A DNA stretch of 64,000 nucleotides from Micrasema longulum (GCA_022494885.1 JAGVSM010004947.1:62001-126000); one strand, 5' to 3'; positions 22,618 through 33,058 are shown, counted from the first letter of the stretch. The notes: generated by a model not told the origin, from the sequence alone. Numbers and translations are program-made.

Positions 22618-22990
22618 ACTTAAGTATATTATTCATCGTTTGTAATTTAAAAAATCAACTTGAAAGTCAAGCTATTAAATGATACAATTTAATGTAATCG
22701 GGTGCATTATTTTATTAAATATGATTTAATTTCTTACTTATGCGAAAAATCAAACCAATCAAACCAACAGAAAAACAGAAAAATCAAACCAACAAAACAT
22801 AATAATAATTTTTTTGTTACGGACAAATTATTTTATTTACATTTATTAGGTACAGCTTTTAATGACATAATAACTGTCACAATCATCTGTTAACCATATT
22901 TATGTGCCATATATATAAGAAAAAAAATATATATTTATATATTTAAAAAAAAAAAAAAAGTTATGTTTCTGATCCTATATTTGCGGTTAT
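22618..22990. other. AT-rich DNA, nothing recognised
   Basis: Contains a caaaccaa-rich patch near 22750-22800 and long A/T runs at 22915-22965. Confidence 0.45.
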
Positions 22991-22994
22991 GTAC

Positions 22995-23110
22995 TCATGT
23001 ATCTATGTCAACTAATTGCTGGTCTCATCTTAACACAAATTTTTTTAGTCCCATGTAGTTGGGACTTCTGTCTCAAATAATGTACAGAAAATTTATGTAT
23101 GTAAATAAAT
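22995..23110 (+). repeat. R5 dispersed repeat
   Basis: Blocks ctggtctcatcttaacacaa and cccatgtagttgggacttct are followed by an (AAATAA)n end; a diverged copy of 18333-18450. Confidence 0.5.
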
Positions 23111-23264
23111 AAAATAATAAATTCCTGTAATAATATTGTTTTTATATTACCAATTGGTTTTTATTAAAAAAAAATGTAAATATGTATATATTTTTTTTTT
23201 TTATCAATAAATTTTCATAAATGGTACATCTTTTTTAAATTTTAATACAAATCAACTTACATAC

Positions 23265-23345
23265 ATCTTGTAAATTTTATAACTGTAACTCTCAAAAACA
23301 AAAACTAGCTCTTGTGTTTGGAGAGTGACTAACACTTTTACAGTT
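23265..23345. repeat. R6 dispersed repeat
   Basis: ctgtaactctcaaaaacaaa and ctcttgtgtttggagagtga flank a short spacer and can pair as an imperfect hairpin. The same arrangement recurs at 62113-62235. Confidence 0.55.
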
Positions 23346-23429
23346 ATTTATTTATCAAAATTGACATAATTTTAAATACCTATACGAGTACATGAGATTA
23401 AAAAAAAAAAAAACTTTATTTTTTCACGT

Positions 23430-23530
23430 AAATACACATATAACAATAAATAATAACGTATCCCTTACTATATGAGACCAAGAGCCCTGTGTTAAGTTGG
23501 GATATAACTCATGAAACATAATAGAAAGTA
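23430..23530 (-). repeat. R5 dispersed repeat
   Basis: Inverse orientation of 18333: atatgagaccaagagccctg, then tgttaagttgggatataact. Preceded on the left by A/T-rich sequence, as expected for an R5 3' end. Confidence 0.6.
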
Positions 23531-23658
23531 TAGATTTAAGTCGCCGAAAAGTATATATTTGCGTACTTTTGATTTCAGTACCCAATGATTTCAATTTCGT
23601 AGCCATTCATGATTAATCGTAAATAAACGTGGTAGAAAATGATAATTATTGTGTAATA

Positions 23659-23723
23659 GAGTGGGTTCGAATCTTGAGCTTTTGATTAGCAAGTCGGCGA
23701 CGATACCATGAAACCACAACCCA
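23659..23723 (-). repeat. SINE-D fragment
   Basis: Minus-strand reading gives gggttgtggtttcatggtat, then a B-box half caagattcgaacccac. It is the third copy of this tRNA-like family. Confidence 0.5.
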
Positions 23724-23878
23724 ATAAATATACAAGTATGATGAAAACAGTACTGCAAATAAAAAAAACTAATTTAAAAATGAAGTAAAGAAATCTACTT
23801 AAATTTAAGTGCTTTAAAATTCGTTATCACAACATTGTTAATGTCGAAATTAATATTTTGGGAATATTTTATATATAT

Positions 23879-24075
23879 GGCGGCCTCCGTGGTGTAGTGG
23901 TCAAGACGCTTGACTCACAGACGGAAGGTTCCGGGTTCGATTCCCGGTGAGAACACAAAATTAAATGTGATTTTTCTCAAGCCTGGGTGTTCTGTGATGT
24001 AATTCACCGCTGTAATTGGGCCTCCTGGCCTGTTGTGGTGCAAAAATAAAAATAAAATAAAAAATAAAAAAATAA
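23879..24075 (+). mobile_element. SINE-C, near-complete copy
   Basis: The tRNA-like head has an A box (tggtgtagtggt) and B box (ggttcgattcc) separated by aagacgcttgactcacagac. The body includes tctcaagcctgggtgttctg and gggcctcctggcctgttgtg, ending in an (AAAAT)n tail. The acceptor stem does not pair, so this is a SINE head and not a tRNA gene. It abuts FB1 on the right. Confidence 0.85.
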
Positions 24076-24290
24076 AATAGGCAAAATGGTAAATGTTACA
24101 CAGTGTGTACAGTGGCCACTTAAACCAGCCGACAACATGTCACAAGCCCTGTAAATGCCTAGACTTCCATATTCTCTTATTTAAGGTATTCTCCATCCCT
24201 GTTGTAATTTGTTAATTAGAAATCGTTGACGAAAATATTCTTTGAGAAATTTAAGTAAAAATGTCATTTCCTCAATCCAATGTTATAGCT
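24076..24290 (+). repeat. FB1 partial copy
   Basis: Runs from ggcaaaatggtaaatgttac through tacagtggccacttaaacca and the outer arm to ctccatccctgttgtaattt. It then continues into the same linker as 11604-11667 (ttagaaatcgttgacgaaaa to atttcctcaatccaa). The shared linker means that arm plus linker moved as one unit, or that both loci arose from a tandem array. Confidence 0.8.
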
Positions 24291-24518
24291 TTATATTTTA
24301 TGTCATAAAACACGACCTGACGACTTTTCGCAGAAATATTTCGTATCGTCATTGCGTAAAGCACGCAACATATTTTGCGTGCCGTTTAATGATTTGGGCG
24401 TGCGTTTGACGTTGTTAGAAAAGTAGAGAAATTCAAACTTTGGTTTGTATGATTTATAAAAATATGATATTTTTGTGATAGTGAACAAAACATAAAAATA
24501 CACCGTGATTGCTTTACA

Positions 24519-24655
24519 TCATCATAATCCCCCTTTTCACACCCATGGTGCATAAGGCACTGTACTGGTAAACCAAATGCAGCGTAGTTTGATCATTTGC
24601 GTCTTGAAGGTAAGATGATAAGTCAGCCAGTCCAGGAACAATAAAGCGTTGTAGT
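24519..24655 (-). repeat. SINE-A 3' half
   Basis: Tail and body only: atcatcataatccccctttt, gtgcataaggcactgtactg, ttgaaggtaagatgataagt. The tRNA-like head is missing. Confidence 0.7.
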
Positions 24656-24659
24656 TCCT

Positions 24660-24725
24660 ATTGTAATTTATTTACTAACGCCCAAAGGGCTTTTTATATC
24701 TTTGATGGGTGGACATAAAAGTATA
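24660..24725 (-). mobile_element. LINE-J3 3'-terminal fragment
   Basis: atttatttactaacgcccaa and agggctttttat match the 3' terminus of LINE-J3 at 41850-41895 in the same orientation. Confidence 0.5.
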
Positions 24726-24729
24726 ACTG

Positions 24730-25425
24730 CGAAAGTTCAACTTTTTGGGAGAGCAAATAAAGTTATTATAAACCCAATTATCTAGCTACAGAACTCTATC
24801 TATTATTAACAGATAATTTAATTTGTTTAACAACATTCAAGTAATTTATACAAATAACAGAAATATTCCCAATATACTACTTGAACCATTAAATATGGTA
24901 CTGAGATGAGTCTACTTAAACTTCTAGAACTAACTTATATTATTTATACTACTCAATTAATGATAGAAATTAGTCTATTTATATTACTGAGACCATATTG
25001 CACTATTTGTGCCACTGAAAATATGACACAAATGTGCATACTTATTTTATTAAAACCAAAGTTTAATAAGCACAAAGTTGTTCATTTATGTTTTGAGTAG
25101 TCATAAAAGGGTACTGTTAATACCATTGATGCAGCCATGTACAAGGAACATTTTGGCATATAAATCACAAAATCAACCATAATGGAGTTATTTAATTATA
25201 TTTTATATATTATGTCCGCCCATCAAATATATAAATGGGTTATGAACAATTTATAAAAAAAAATCCAATTTGAAATGAAAAAAAAAACCAATAACAAAAC
25301 TAGTATTTCAATTATTTTTCAAAAAAATTAAGAATAATTTGTTTTTGAATTTTGATAAAGTCATAGCAAATACATATATTTTTTTGTTATCTGTGTGTTT
25401 ATTCCAAGAGAGTGAATTCTCAGAT
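24730..25425. other. AT-rich DNA, nothing recognised
   Basis: The 64-codon plus frame at 24906 is Leu/Ile/Thr-rich without motifs. Confidence 0.4.
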
Positions 25426-25429
25426 ACTT

Positions 25430-25540
25430 TATTTTATTTTTATTTATTTATATAAAGACACAAAATACAAAAAAAAAAAGTATCCCTAACTCTATGAGTC
25501 CAAAAGCCCTGTGTTGAGTTGGGATACAACAAAATAGAAA
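25430..25540 (-). repeat. R5 dispersed repeat
   Basis: A (TTTA)n stretch, then tatccctaactctatgagtc and tgtgttgagttgggatacaa; closely matches 18333 and 23430 in inverse orientation. Confidence 0.65.
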
Positions 25541-25544
25541 GTAG

Positions 25545-26325
25545 AAACATGCATATTATTGAAGAATACCAGAAATAAAAATTATTACATAACCATAAAT
25601 TTTAATAAAAATCTGGACCGCACGCCTAATAGTACCACAATATATAAATCTATCTCTATGCAGTCTAATCTAATCTAGCAGTCTCCTGCAATGCTCTCTT
25701 CCCTCAGACAAAACCCACACTTGTATAATATCTCTAAAATAAATATGAGGTAGATAGAGATAGTAGAAAAATTACATATACCGCCTCGATACAAACCAAT
25801 GAAAAAGCATTTATAATCGCCTCCCAGAAAAGAAAGATTTATATTTCATCTTAAATACATTGTGTGTGTTTTTTTTAACGTGACTTCAAAATTATTCAAA
25901 TTTTTGTCACTGATTCTGTGACAATTTTTTTTTGTTCTTTCGTTTAATGATTTGTTTGATAATTGTTTTTTTTGTAAACACTTCAAAACAATTGAAAAAT
26001 GTAATAATAAATATGTTATATTTTTTGTAATGAAACTTGAATAAATTCTCGCTGTTTCCCAAGAAATGGTATTATCTTAACCTTTTAACATCAGACAATA
26101 CAATAGCTGACTTTATCGTGGAGCTTCACCATTAGCTTCGAAATTACAATATATGTTATTAACGACCAACGTATTTTTTCATGGCGTTATTCATGACAAA
26201 TTTCATGTCAAAAAAATTGTTTCTGCGGAATTTTATAGCATTACATAAACAAAAAAATCTGCAGCTTATGCACATAAAATTCTTGTGTAGACGTATAGTG
26301 ACTATGCTCTGTCGGCACATGGTCA
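25545..26325. other. AT-rich DNA, nothing recognised
   Basis: Unique-looking sequence up to the microsatellite that precedes the mariner remnant. Confidence 0.4.
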
Positions 26326-26372
26326 TTATCATCATACCGAACATCATCATTATCATCATTATCATCATCTCT
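26326..26372 (+). repeat. ATC-type microsatellite
   Basis: Runs of atcatc and atcatt units, about 45 bp. The Ile-rich reading frames on both strands here come from this repeat. Confidence 0.8.
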
Positions 26373-26377
26373 GCTTT

Positions 26378-26775
26378 GCACCATGATCAGCTAGATGTGA
26401 TGTATTATGAGCTCCTCAAATCTCACAAAACTATCACGAAAGTTTGCTATAGAATACAATAAATGCGTTTTAGCCGAACATCGAAGGAAACACGATTGCA
26501 GTACAAGGAGAGACACGAAAAAGTAATTTTGTGGCATTAAACGCTCGAATGGGACGTCCTACTCCACCTGCCGTATTCACCAGACATTGCTCCTTCCGAT
26601 TACCACTTGTTCCGATCGATGACTCATGCCTAGGCCGAGCAGTACTTCCATTCTTATGAAGATGACAAAAAATAGCTCGACTCGTGGATAATCTCAATAG
26701 ATGAGTCGTTCTTCCGAGATAGTATTCGTACTATGCCAGAAAGATGAGAGAAAGTACTTTCAATAACATGTGCTT
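26378..26775 (+). mobile_element. mariner transposase, C-terminal half, dead
   Basis: Across shifting frames the plus strand reads DQLDVMYYELLKSHKTIT, then LQYKERHEKVIL, then LEWDVLLHLPYSPDIAPSDY, HLFRSMTHA, YFHSYEDDKK and LDSWI, ending in ER-x-EKVLS. This is the C-terminal catalytic half of a mariner transposase. The YSPDIAPSDYHLF block, with its final catalytic Asp (the D34D signature), is intact in sequence. Several stops and frameshifts occur, including TGA or TAG at conserved Trp positions. The N-terminal DNA-binding half and terminal inverted repeats were not found, and the left edge is a microsatellite. Confidence 0.9.
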
Positions 26776-26849
26776 TATCATTTTTTTTAAATAAACGAAA
26801 AAAACAGAGAAAACTTATTTAAGTCTCAATACACAACATTTTTTTCATG

Positions 26850-26950
26850 GAGGCGCAATAGTCAATACGCTGACCTCGCGCACTGAGATGACTACAGTAT
26901 GATTTTTTTCAAGCCTGGGTAAAAGGTCAAGCTGAAAAAATTTTACTATA
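26850..26950 (+). repeat. SINE-C decayed fragment
   Basis: ggaggcgcaatagtcaatac and gctgacctcgcgcactgaga represent the head; tttttttcaagcctgggtaa is the SINE-C body. The B box is deleted. Confidence 0.5.
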
Positions 26951-26954
26951 TAAA

Positions 26955-27585
26955 AAAAATAAAAACGGTTTGTAAATCTTAGTAATAGTTTTGTAATCAT
27001 GAAAGAAATTTGGAATAGCAATTTGGAGAATATTCAATGAAGGTAAGTTATGGGGACTAAATATACGCCAAATTAACCTTAATCACGCAGGAGATTTTTT
27101 GCAAATCGTTACGACTGGTGATTGGTAAGACAAATTAAATAAAATACCTGGTTATTATAGTACACACATTCGCTAGTTAACTTGCACAATCGTGATAGTA
27201 AGTATCAGAAATAAAATCTGATTGATTTTATAACTTAGTATTAAAATTATATGCAAATACAAATATGCATTTTTTTGTTTTCTGAGCCCCTATTATAATG
27301 GAAAGTTTAGTGAGGTATCATCAATTGTATATCAATAAATATCGTTGTTCTTTAGGAAATTGTAAATGTTTATTTGAAAATCAAAATTATCTTCGTCGGT
27401 AGCCTATAATTGTACATGAAATGTACGTTAAAAAAACAAACATACAAATATACACAGTTTCGTACAGAAAATTCGATTTTACTTCATACAGACAAAAATG
27501 AAGATAACCCTGTTGACTTTTCAATATAATCAGGGCCCAGGAGTTACATAAATCAAAGTTAATTTTTTTTTTGATTTTTCACGAC
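26955..27585. other. AT-rich DNA, nothing recognised
   Basis: No repeat partner within the window. Confidence 0.4.
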
Positions 27586-27589
27586 AGCA

Positions 27590-27735
27590 TTTAGTAAATT
27601 GACTAGAAATAAGTCCGCCTCGTAGTGTAGTATTTGGCGAGTTCACCTAAATATACTTGACTGTCCCGGGTTTGATTCTCTAGCACGGTGTGCATAATGA
27701 AATAATTGTGATAACTCTTTGAAATGAGCAAAATG
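27590..27735 (+). repeat. SINE-B head and body
   Basis: The head reads gtccgcctcgtagtgtagta with B box gggtttgattctc. The body aactctttgaaatgagcaaa matches 61719-61745 and differs from the SINE-A body. A short scrap of the upstream segment (gactagaaataa) precedes the head. Confidence 0.6.
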
Positions 27736-27739
27736 CGGT

Positions 27740-28270
27740 GTTTCATTGTACTTTCATTATAAAACTAATTTTTTCGATAAATTATTTATTGAGTTTTATT
27801 ATTAATCACAGTCTAATATAATATTTTCTACATTATGTTTACAATCCTCAATACCCAATCTAAAACAGTATTATACGTTAGCAATTATTATTATTAAAAT
27901 CATGTAACAGTGTTTACCTACTTTATCGACAAAAGGTGAATGCTTATCGATAAAAATTAGCAATGAGAGAATATATCGCTTTTTTCTCGTTATATAATAC
28001 ACACATTATTTATACAAACGTTCAAAGATTAAAATATATAAAATTTATTTTTAAAATGTACGATAGTTGTTTTCTGTAAATATATCATTAGTGTTAACAA
28101 AAATAATTTGATTTTAGTCAAAACGGAAAATTTAGTACAACAGGTAAGGGAACTTGTTTAAAATATGTTTTAATATTTCAACTTATTATTAATTTTCCAG
28201 CCTTGGTCTTGCTCGTAAACTGGCCGATATGATATTCTACCACTATAATAAGGATGGTATTCCCATCCGG
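27740..28270. other. AT-rich DNA, nothing recognised
   Basis: A GTAAGG…TTTTCCAG pair at 28144-28200 looks like a 57-bp intron, but no coding exon supports it (see rejected items). Confidence 0.4.
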
Positions 28271-28271
28271 A

Positions 28272-28469
28272 TTATACCACTATACTTAGGCGTAACTTTA
28301 CGCCGAGTTTATGAGTAAGGCCCTCAGCGATTTTAAATATAAACTCTTTATACTTTACTTGAAATATATTTTCATTTAAAAAAATGTTTTCCGGTATTTC
28401 CTCAAACATCTTTATTCCTTTGTACTTAAGGCATTTTGACGGAAACAAACAATCATTTAACTTTATCAT
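28272..28469 (-). mobile_element. Possible LINE ORF2 C-terminus
   Basis: The minus frame reads LKYKGIKMFEEIPENI then FQVKYKEFIF. This resembles the K-Y-x-G-x-K-x-[FY]-N-x-L-P-x-x-I end of CR1/L2- and Jockey-type ORF2 proteins, with EE in place of the usual N-x-L residues. It is short, without repeat partners in the window. It could equally be an unassigned coding scrap. Confidence 0.3.
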
Positions 28470-28474
28470 TTTTT

Positions 28475-28875
28475 AAACACATGTTTTAAGCAAAAAGCCT
28501 AAAGTCATTCATTGTAGTGTTAATGTATGAACTAGTTAAAATTTAAATAGGTTGATAAAAAAATATGTCAAAAACACATCATCAGGTACTTTACCTCGTG
28601 TCTTTGTAAGAAGTAAGAATGGCGTAGTATGACATCTTGAAGCCTTTCTCGGTGTAAAGTCGTGCGTATCTGAAGATCACTGGAGAACTTGCTTGCATTC
28701 GAGTGCATACTTCATTATCGGAGCTACGAACAAAGTGCATTGTGGAAGGCCCTTCAAAATATCGCCATGATACTCGCTTCTTGAGCTGGATTATAATGAA
28801 GAAATCCGGTAAAAAAAGCTTTTTTTTAAGAACTAATTTTTTGCTTTTGACCGAACTTTTACTGCTGTCAAAGAT
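28475..28875. other. Unassigned sequence with overlapping open frames
   Basis: Frames 28591-28881 (-, 96 codons) and 28703-28939 (+, 78 codons) overlap on opposite strands. Neither shows a recognisable domain. The patch at 28600-28800 is less A/T-rich than its surroundings and may be an old repeat or exon. Confidence 0.2.
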
Positions 28876-28879
28876 TTTC

Positions 28880-29110
28880 AATTTATTTATTGGAAATCTA
28901 TTTGCTTACATTATTTTATTTATTACATTTACAGCCTAAGCCAATTACAACACTTATACGAAAAAACATATCCATATAAAAAACTTAGCAAAAAATAAAA
29001 CAACACATATAGAAAAGGCAAACAAGGACAATAAAAGAATGGTATACAGTATGTAAAAAATCAATCTTAATAATTTAACACTTCGAGCAGAACTGAGTAA
29101 CTGTCATGAC
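28880..29110 (-). mobile_element. LINE-J1 3' UTR fragment
   Basis: ttttatttattacatttaca, gcctaagccaattacaacac and ggcaaacaaggacaata match the LINE-J1 UTR at 21040-21180 on the same strand. The coding end is missing. Confidence 0.7.
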
Positions 29111-29114
29111 TCAT

Positions 29115-29455
29115 AGAAATAAGAGCATCGACTCGTGTAATGCGAAGAAAAAAAGACTTATATAACGTATTGCGTAAAGTTTCAAGTGGCGTATTATTGT
29201 AATTTGGCCAAAATTTAAGACCATCTCGAGTTTAAGGTACTGTCCTAATGTGTAAAGCTTCACCGCTAGAAGCGCCTGCTGCTGTGTTCCATTAATTTAT
29301 AGAAGATCAATTTTTATAATGGAAAACTTATAAAGCTCCATATTCGTAATACAATACCTCAAGCGCACTTTAGAAAAGGGATTCTATGCAATATTGATTT
29401 TAATTAGATGTCTACCTATATCGACTATCATACCTAATAAAAGTAAAAACACGAT
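29115..29455. other. Unassigned sequence
   Basis: Moderately A/T-rich, with no match elsewhere in the window. Confidence 0.35.
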
Positions 29456-29459
29456 TATT

Positions 29460-29720
29460 AGTTGTCAGCATCCCTACTGATAATATTCACCGCACGCGCC
29501 TGATCAACAGATGCCTCCAGGAAACCCTATCGGCCAGCACTCTCACCTCCTCCCCCGTCAAACCCGCATCCCCTAGTAACTTACTTACTCAGCCTTCTTC
29601 GTGACTCCAGTGTTGGAAAAAGGGTCCCCCGTTTGGGCCTCTACATTTCCTTGCAACTTTTCTGATGTCGTCGGACCATCTTTTGTCCCTTAGTTTCGCC
29701 GAATAAAACCAAAAGATCGT
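29460..29720 (-). mobile_element. LINE C-terminal fragment, RTE-type
   Basis: The minus strand reads RDKRWSDDIRKVARK, resembling the RW-x-DDI-x-K-V-A block near the end of RTE-type LINE proteins. After a shift comes LLGDAGLTGEEVRVLA and a W-x-x-L piece. The region is G+C-richer than its surroundings. Stops and shifts show it is dead. Family membership rests on this short block. Confidence 0.45.
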
Positions 29721-29768
29721 CATCGACGGTCTTCCAGGAAGGCAGGAGCTCGCAGGTGTGTAAAGGTT

Positions 29769-29932
29769 GCAACCGTAGTGTGGTGGTTAAGACGTTAAAC
29801 TCACGCACGGAAGGTTCCGGGTTCGATTCCCTGAGAGAACACAAAAATTAAATGATATTTTCCTCAAGCCTGGGTGTTTTGTGCTGTTATTCACCGCAGT
29901 AATAGGGTTTCATGGCCTGTTTTGGTGCAAAA
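29769..29932 (+). mobile_element. SINE-C copy
   Basis: The head has A box (agtgtggtggtt) and B box (ggttcgattccc), with gacgttaaactcacgcacgg between. The body (cctcaagcctgggtgttttg, catggcctgttttggtgcaa) is intact up to the tail, which is short. About 85% similar by eye to 23879-24075. Confidence 0.8.
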
Positions 29933-30059
29933 TTTTTGATTGTACTAATATTGCTGAAGTGCGTCTTTTATAAATTCTTATTACAGTTTTCTGGGTGAAA
30001 CTGCGAAACGGAATTTTTGAATTAGTCTTTTAGACCCAGAAGCTACTTTCTTTGCACAA

Positions 30060-30310
30060 TATATGCACCGGTGGCGAGCCGCGTTTTATTTTATAGGTAA
30101 TCTACAAAAAATGTTTATTTATTTGTACCAACATATAAGTACATAATATGTAAGAAATATAATTATAAATGACATATATACTTATCTGTGGTTCTGTAAA
30201 AATCAACTAAAGGAACAATTATTATTACTAACCCCGCGATTTACGTAGCTTTATTCTACACTATTTTTATTCAATACTTGTACAAAAGTTTGTTAACAAA
30301 TACCACAATA
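30060..30310 (+). repeat. RG dispersed repeat
   Basis: Aligns with 60105-60405. Shared blocks include ggtggcgagc, gtaccaacatataagtacat, tacgtagctttattctacac and acttgtacaaaagtttgtta. No coding sequence. Element class unknown. Confidence 0.6.
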
Positions 30311-30730
30311 ACATCCAGCAGCAACTGTCAATTTTGAGCACGGGCCGATTTCCAATAATTCCAAAAACGGCCACTGCAAACGCCACATGTCGTGTGTGAT
30401 ATATAACATGTCAATGGTATCCTATCAAAGAGAAAAAAATCCTTCGGAAATAATGTTCGAAATACTAGTTTCTAAATAGAGAATCTTCAAATAATGCTTG
30501 TGATCTGCAAGCTTGTTTTAGTATCAAAAAGCTGACTTGGGTAAAATATGTAAAATATAGTGTACTTTTTTGTATGGAGAAATAAGCTGAGGTAATCGGC
30601 TAGTTTTATCGTTCACTGAGAACGGGCTGGGCGCTGAGCGCACATTATAGATATTTTTTTGTAGAAAGACATAAACGGTGTTAGTGATTTAAAAAAAATT
30701 AAAAAAATCGCATAAACATATTGACTTTAA
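30311..30730. other. AT-rich DNA, nothing recognised
   Basis: A short palindromic patch around 30385 (ccacatgtcgtgtgtgatat) is the only local structure. Confidence 0.4.
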
Positions 30731-30736
30731 AACATG

Positions 30737-31247
30737 CTACTACTACTACCATCACGCCATTTCTGTAGAGGTAGGCAGAGATAATGAACCGCCATACACG
30801 TCTATCCTGGCATACATTCCTAGCTTCTTCCATATTCATACATCTTGTCAAACATGCCCTTCGGTTATGTCTGCTTTTGACATGACTAGACTTAAGATTT
30901 TGGTTTATCTGATCATGCTACATCTTTTTTAGTCTTCCGCGTCTCACGTTGCAGTTCATTTTCACTATATATACTTGTTTTACCATTTTTTTGTCGTCCA
31001 TTTGTTCTACATGACCAAACCATATCAGAGGCCCTTTCTTAATCTTATCAATTATACTTGATTCAGATTTACACTCTCGCCTGATTTCATCATTCGTAAC
31101 CCTGTCATACATTGATTTCCCATACATTCGTCTAAGAGATCGCATTTCAACCGCGTTCACTCGGCATTCATCCTTTATCTGCTAGTTCCATGTTTCACTT
31201 CCATACGTAAGGGTTGGGACTAAAACTTCATTGTGCACTGCCAGCAA
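30737..31247 (-). mobile_element. LINE-G C-terminal region and 3' end
   Basis: Minus-strand order: VLVPTLTYGSETW (the thumb motif after the reverse transcriptase), then EMRSLRRMYGKSMYDRV, NDEIRREC and LIWFGHVEQMDDKKMVKQVY. The 3' end follows, finishing in a (GTA)n tail at about 30737-30750. One TAG follows the thumb motif, so it is not functional. The same 3' end occurs at 43985-44225. The 5' end is truncated at 31247, where LINE-C begins in the opposite direction. Confidence 0.8.
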
Positions 31248-31695
31248 CTATAAAACATTACTATCGAAAGTCAAATATAATGGATGGGTCATGGGATCTA
31301 TCGCAAACTCTGAATTCGGGCAAAGAAATTTCAGGTTTCTGAGCCCCAAAATATTCAATATGTTACCCAAAAATTGCAAAACCATGACCCGGATTCAATT
31401 TCAAAAATTTGTAAAAAAATGGTTACTGGATTTAGGTCGAGAAAAATCGAAAAATTTGTTAAAAATAAATTCCTAATAAATTAATATTGTATAACTGTGT
31501 AGTATATTAACTAGTAGCAAGTAAAGTTATTGTTTATTTTTGCATAAAAATGTCTGCCTTAAAACAGGTTGTACCTAGTTAGGCAGACTATACATGATCC
31601 GGAGAAATCTATTACCTTAATTTTTATGTAGTAGTTGAAGTTATTGTTATTTTTGTTAATAAACAATGGTTATTATTATTATTATTATTAATGGT
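31248..31695 (+). mobile_element. LINE-C (CR1/L2-like) C-terminus and 3' UTR
   Basis: The frame 31231-31476 includes SEFGQRNFRFLSPKIFNMLP and KFVKKWLLD. This is the R-x-F…P-[RK]-[LI]-[FW]-N-x-L-P…F-x-x-x-x-K-x-W-L end seen in CR1/L2-type ORF2. The UTR carries tgtctgccttaaaacaggtt and gtacctagttaggcagacta and ends in an (ATT)n run at 31671-31692. A second copy lies at 39690-39990. The visible coding part is open; 5'-truncated. Confidence 0.8.
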
Positions 31696-31839
31696 AAGCT
31701 GTGCATAATCGCTTATTTTGACAATTCGCCCCTGGTATGCACTGCTTGATATTTAAAATGCGTTGTAAAATATTACGGTGCTTATAATCATTGGTTTATT
31801 TATTCCCAAAATTTTCAGATCCGTTTCCATTATTCCAGT

Positions 31840-32080
31840 CTGCGATTAATATTTCACGGGAGAGGATCGGAGGCACAGTCAGCTAATCGAGTTAGACTGA
31901 CGCCGACGGGTCGTCGAGTGCGATTCTAGATTTAGGCTTTAGTGCTTGTGTATTTCAGTGCCCATTCTAATAATTGATGACCGGTGCACGCGACTGATCT
32001 AGGTCGGGAGGTACTCGGATCGATTCCGGCGCGAGCGGTTTTCGGGTCAGTTATTTCGGAAGACAAGTATAATCATCCTC
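31840..32080. other. GC-rich island with B-box-like words
   Basis: Holds two tRNA-like pieces: one around cgtcgagtgcgattct and one around actcggatcgattccggcgc. The end atcatcctcatcgttcccc resembles an inverted SINE-A tail. It could be an unrelated, decayed SINE family or a promoter-like island; neither can be settled here. Confidence 0.3.
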
Positions 32081-32254
32081 ATCGTTCCCCTAAGCCAGTG
32101 GTCGGAAAATTCAATACTCAAAAAAGCCTAACATCAACAGTGCAACGAAAACTTAATTGAATTTTTCCGTATCAGCGATTATTTGTAATATTCTTGAAGG
32201 TAAGATGATCAATGAATAAAAATTCCAACGAAATTATCTTATCTAAGTTTGTTG

Positions 32255-33058
32255 CAACAGAAAGAAAATATTTTTGAGAAGGGAATATCAAAGTCTAGAC
32301 ATTTACAGAGCTTATGACCTGTCGTTGGCTGGTTTAAATGTCCACTTTACACACTTTGTAACATTTATCATTCTCAACAATATTTTGACTTTGTCCAAAT
32401 TTTTGTTGATAAGTACTGGAATCGACTCCCTGGGGAGCTGTTTATATTAACATATTACAACAGAGATGAAGAAAATTTAAGATAAGGTAATATAAAAGTC
32501 TAGGCATCTACAGGGCTTATGACCTGTTAATGGCTGGTTTAAGTGGCCACTTTACACACTGTATCATTCACCATTATGCCCATATTTAAACATCTAAATT
32601 CCTTCAATTCTTTCATCTGTTGATGTTTTTGAAATCAAAGAGCTCTGTTGTAGTATGTTAATATAAACAGCTCCTCAGGGAGTTGAATCCAGTCTTTGTC
32701 TACAAAAATTAAGACAAACTCAAAATATTGTTGACAAATCCACCAGGTCAATGAAGAAGTGTAGAAATTGGAAAAATAGAATTTCCAGGCGTTGCCTAGT
32801 ATGTAGGTGAAATAATTCAATTAGATAAATCTCACCCGCATATATAAAGGTTTCAGCTCTTTGACTTCACAAACATCAACAGATGAAAGAATTGAAGAAT
32901 AATTGATGTTCAAATATGGGCAGAATGGTGAATGTTACACAGTGTGTAAAGTGGCCACTTAAACCAGCCATTGACAAATCATAAGCCCTGTAGATGCCTA
33001 GACTTCGATATTACTTTATCTTAGATGTTCTTCATCTCTGTTGTAATATGTTAAGGAA
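32255..33058. repeat. FB1 composite: several arms in alternating orientation
   Basis: In order: an arm (-) at 32255-32370; an outer flank (+) at 32371-32460; an arm (-) at 32461-32630; an outer flank (-) at 32640-32745 that is the reverse complement of 32371-32460; then a full unit (+) at 32750-33058. The flank pair shares ttgtagtatgttaatataaa, the arms share agtggccactttacacactg. Stops and a 4-bp insertion break the Cys-containing frame here. This is the most complex FB1 arrangement in the window. Confidence 0.8.

Noticed and set aside
23879..23955. tRNA gene candidate with good A and B boxes
   Set aside because: The 5' and 3' acceptor sequences do not pair and a SINE body follows. The same reasoning applies to the heads at 15458, 29769, 37588 and 57686.
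26181..26462. 93-codon plus-strand frame with an Ile run
   Set aside because: Two unrelated pieces: an ATC microsatellite and the frame of the mariner remnant joined by chance.
28144..28317. A 57-bp GTAAGG…TTTTCCAG intron followed by a 39-codon open exon (LARKLADMIFYHYNKDG) ending in TAA
   Set aside because: In the frame that continues across the join there is a TAG just upstream (28133), no start codon fits, and the minus strand of the same DNA reads better as a LINE-like C-terminus. Probably chance.
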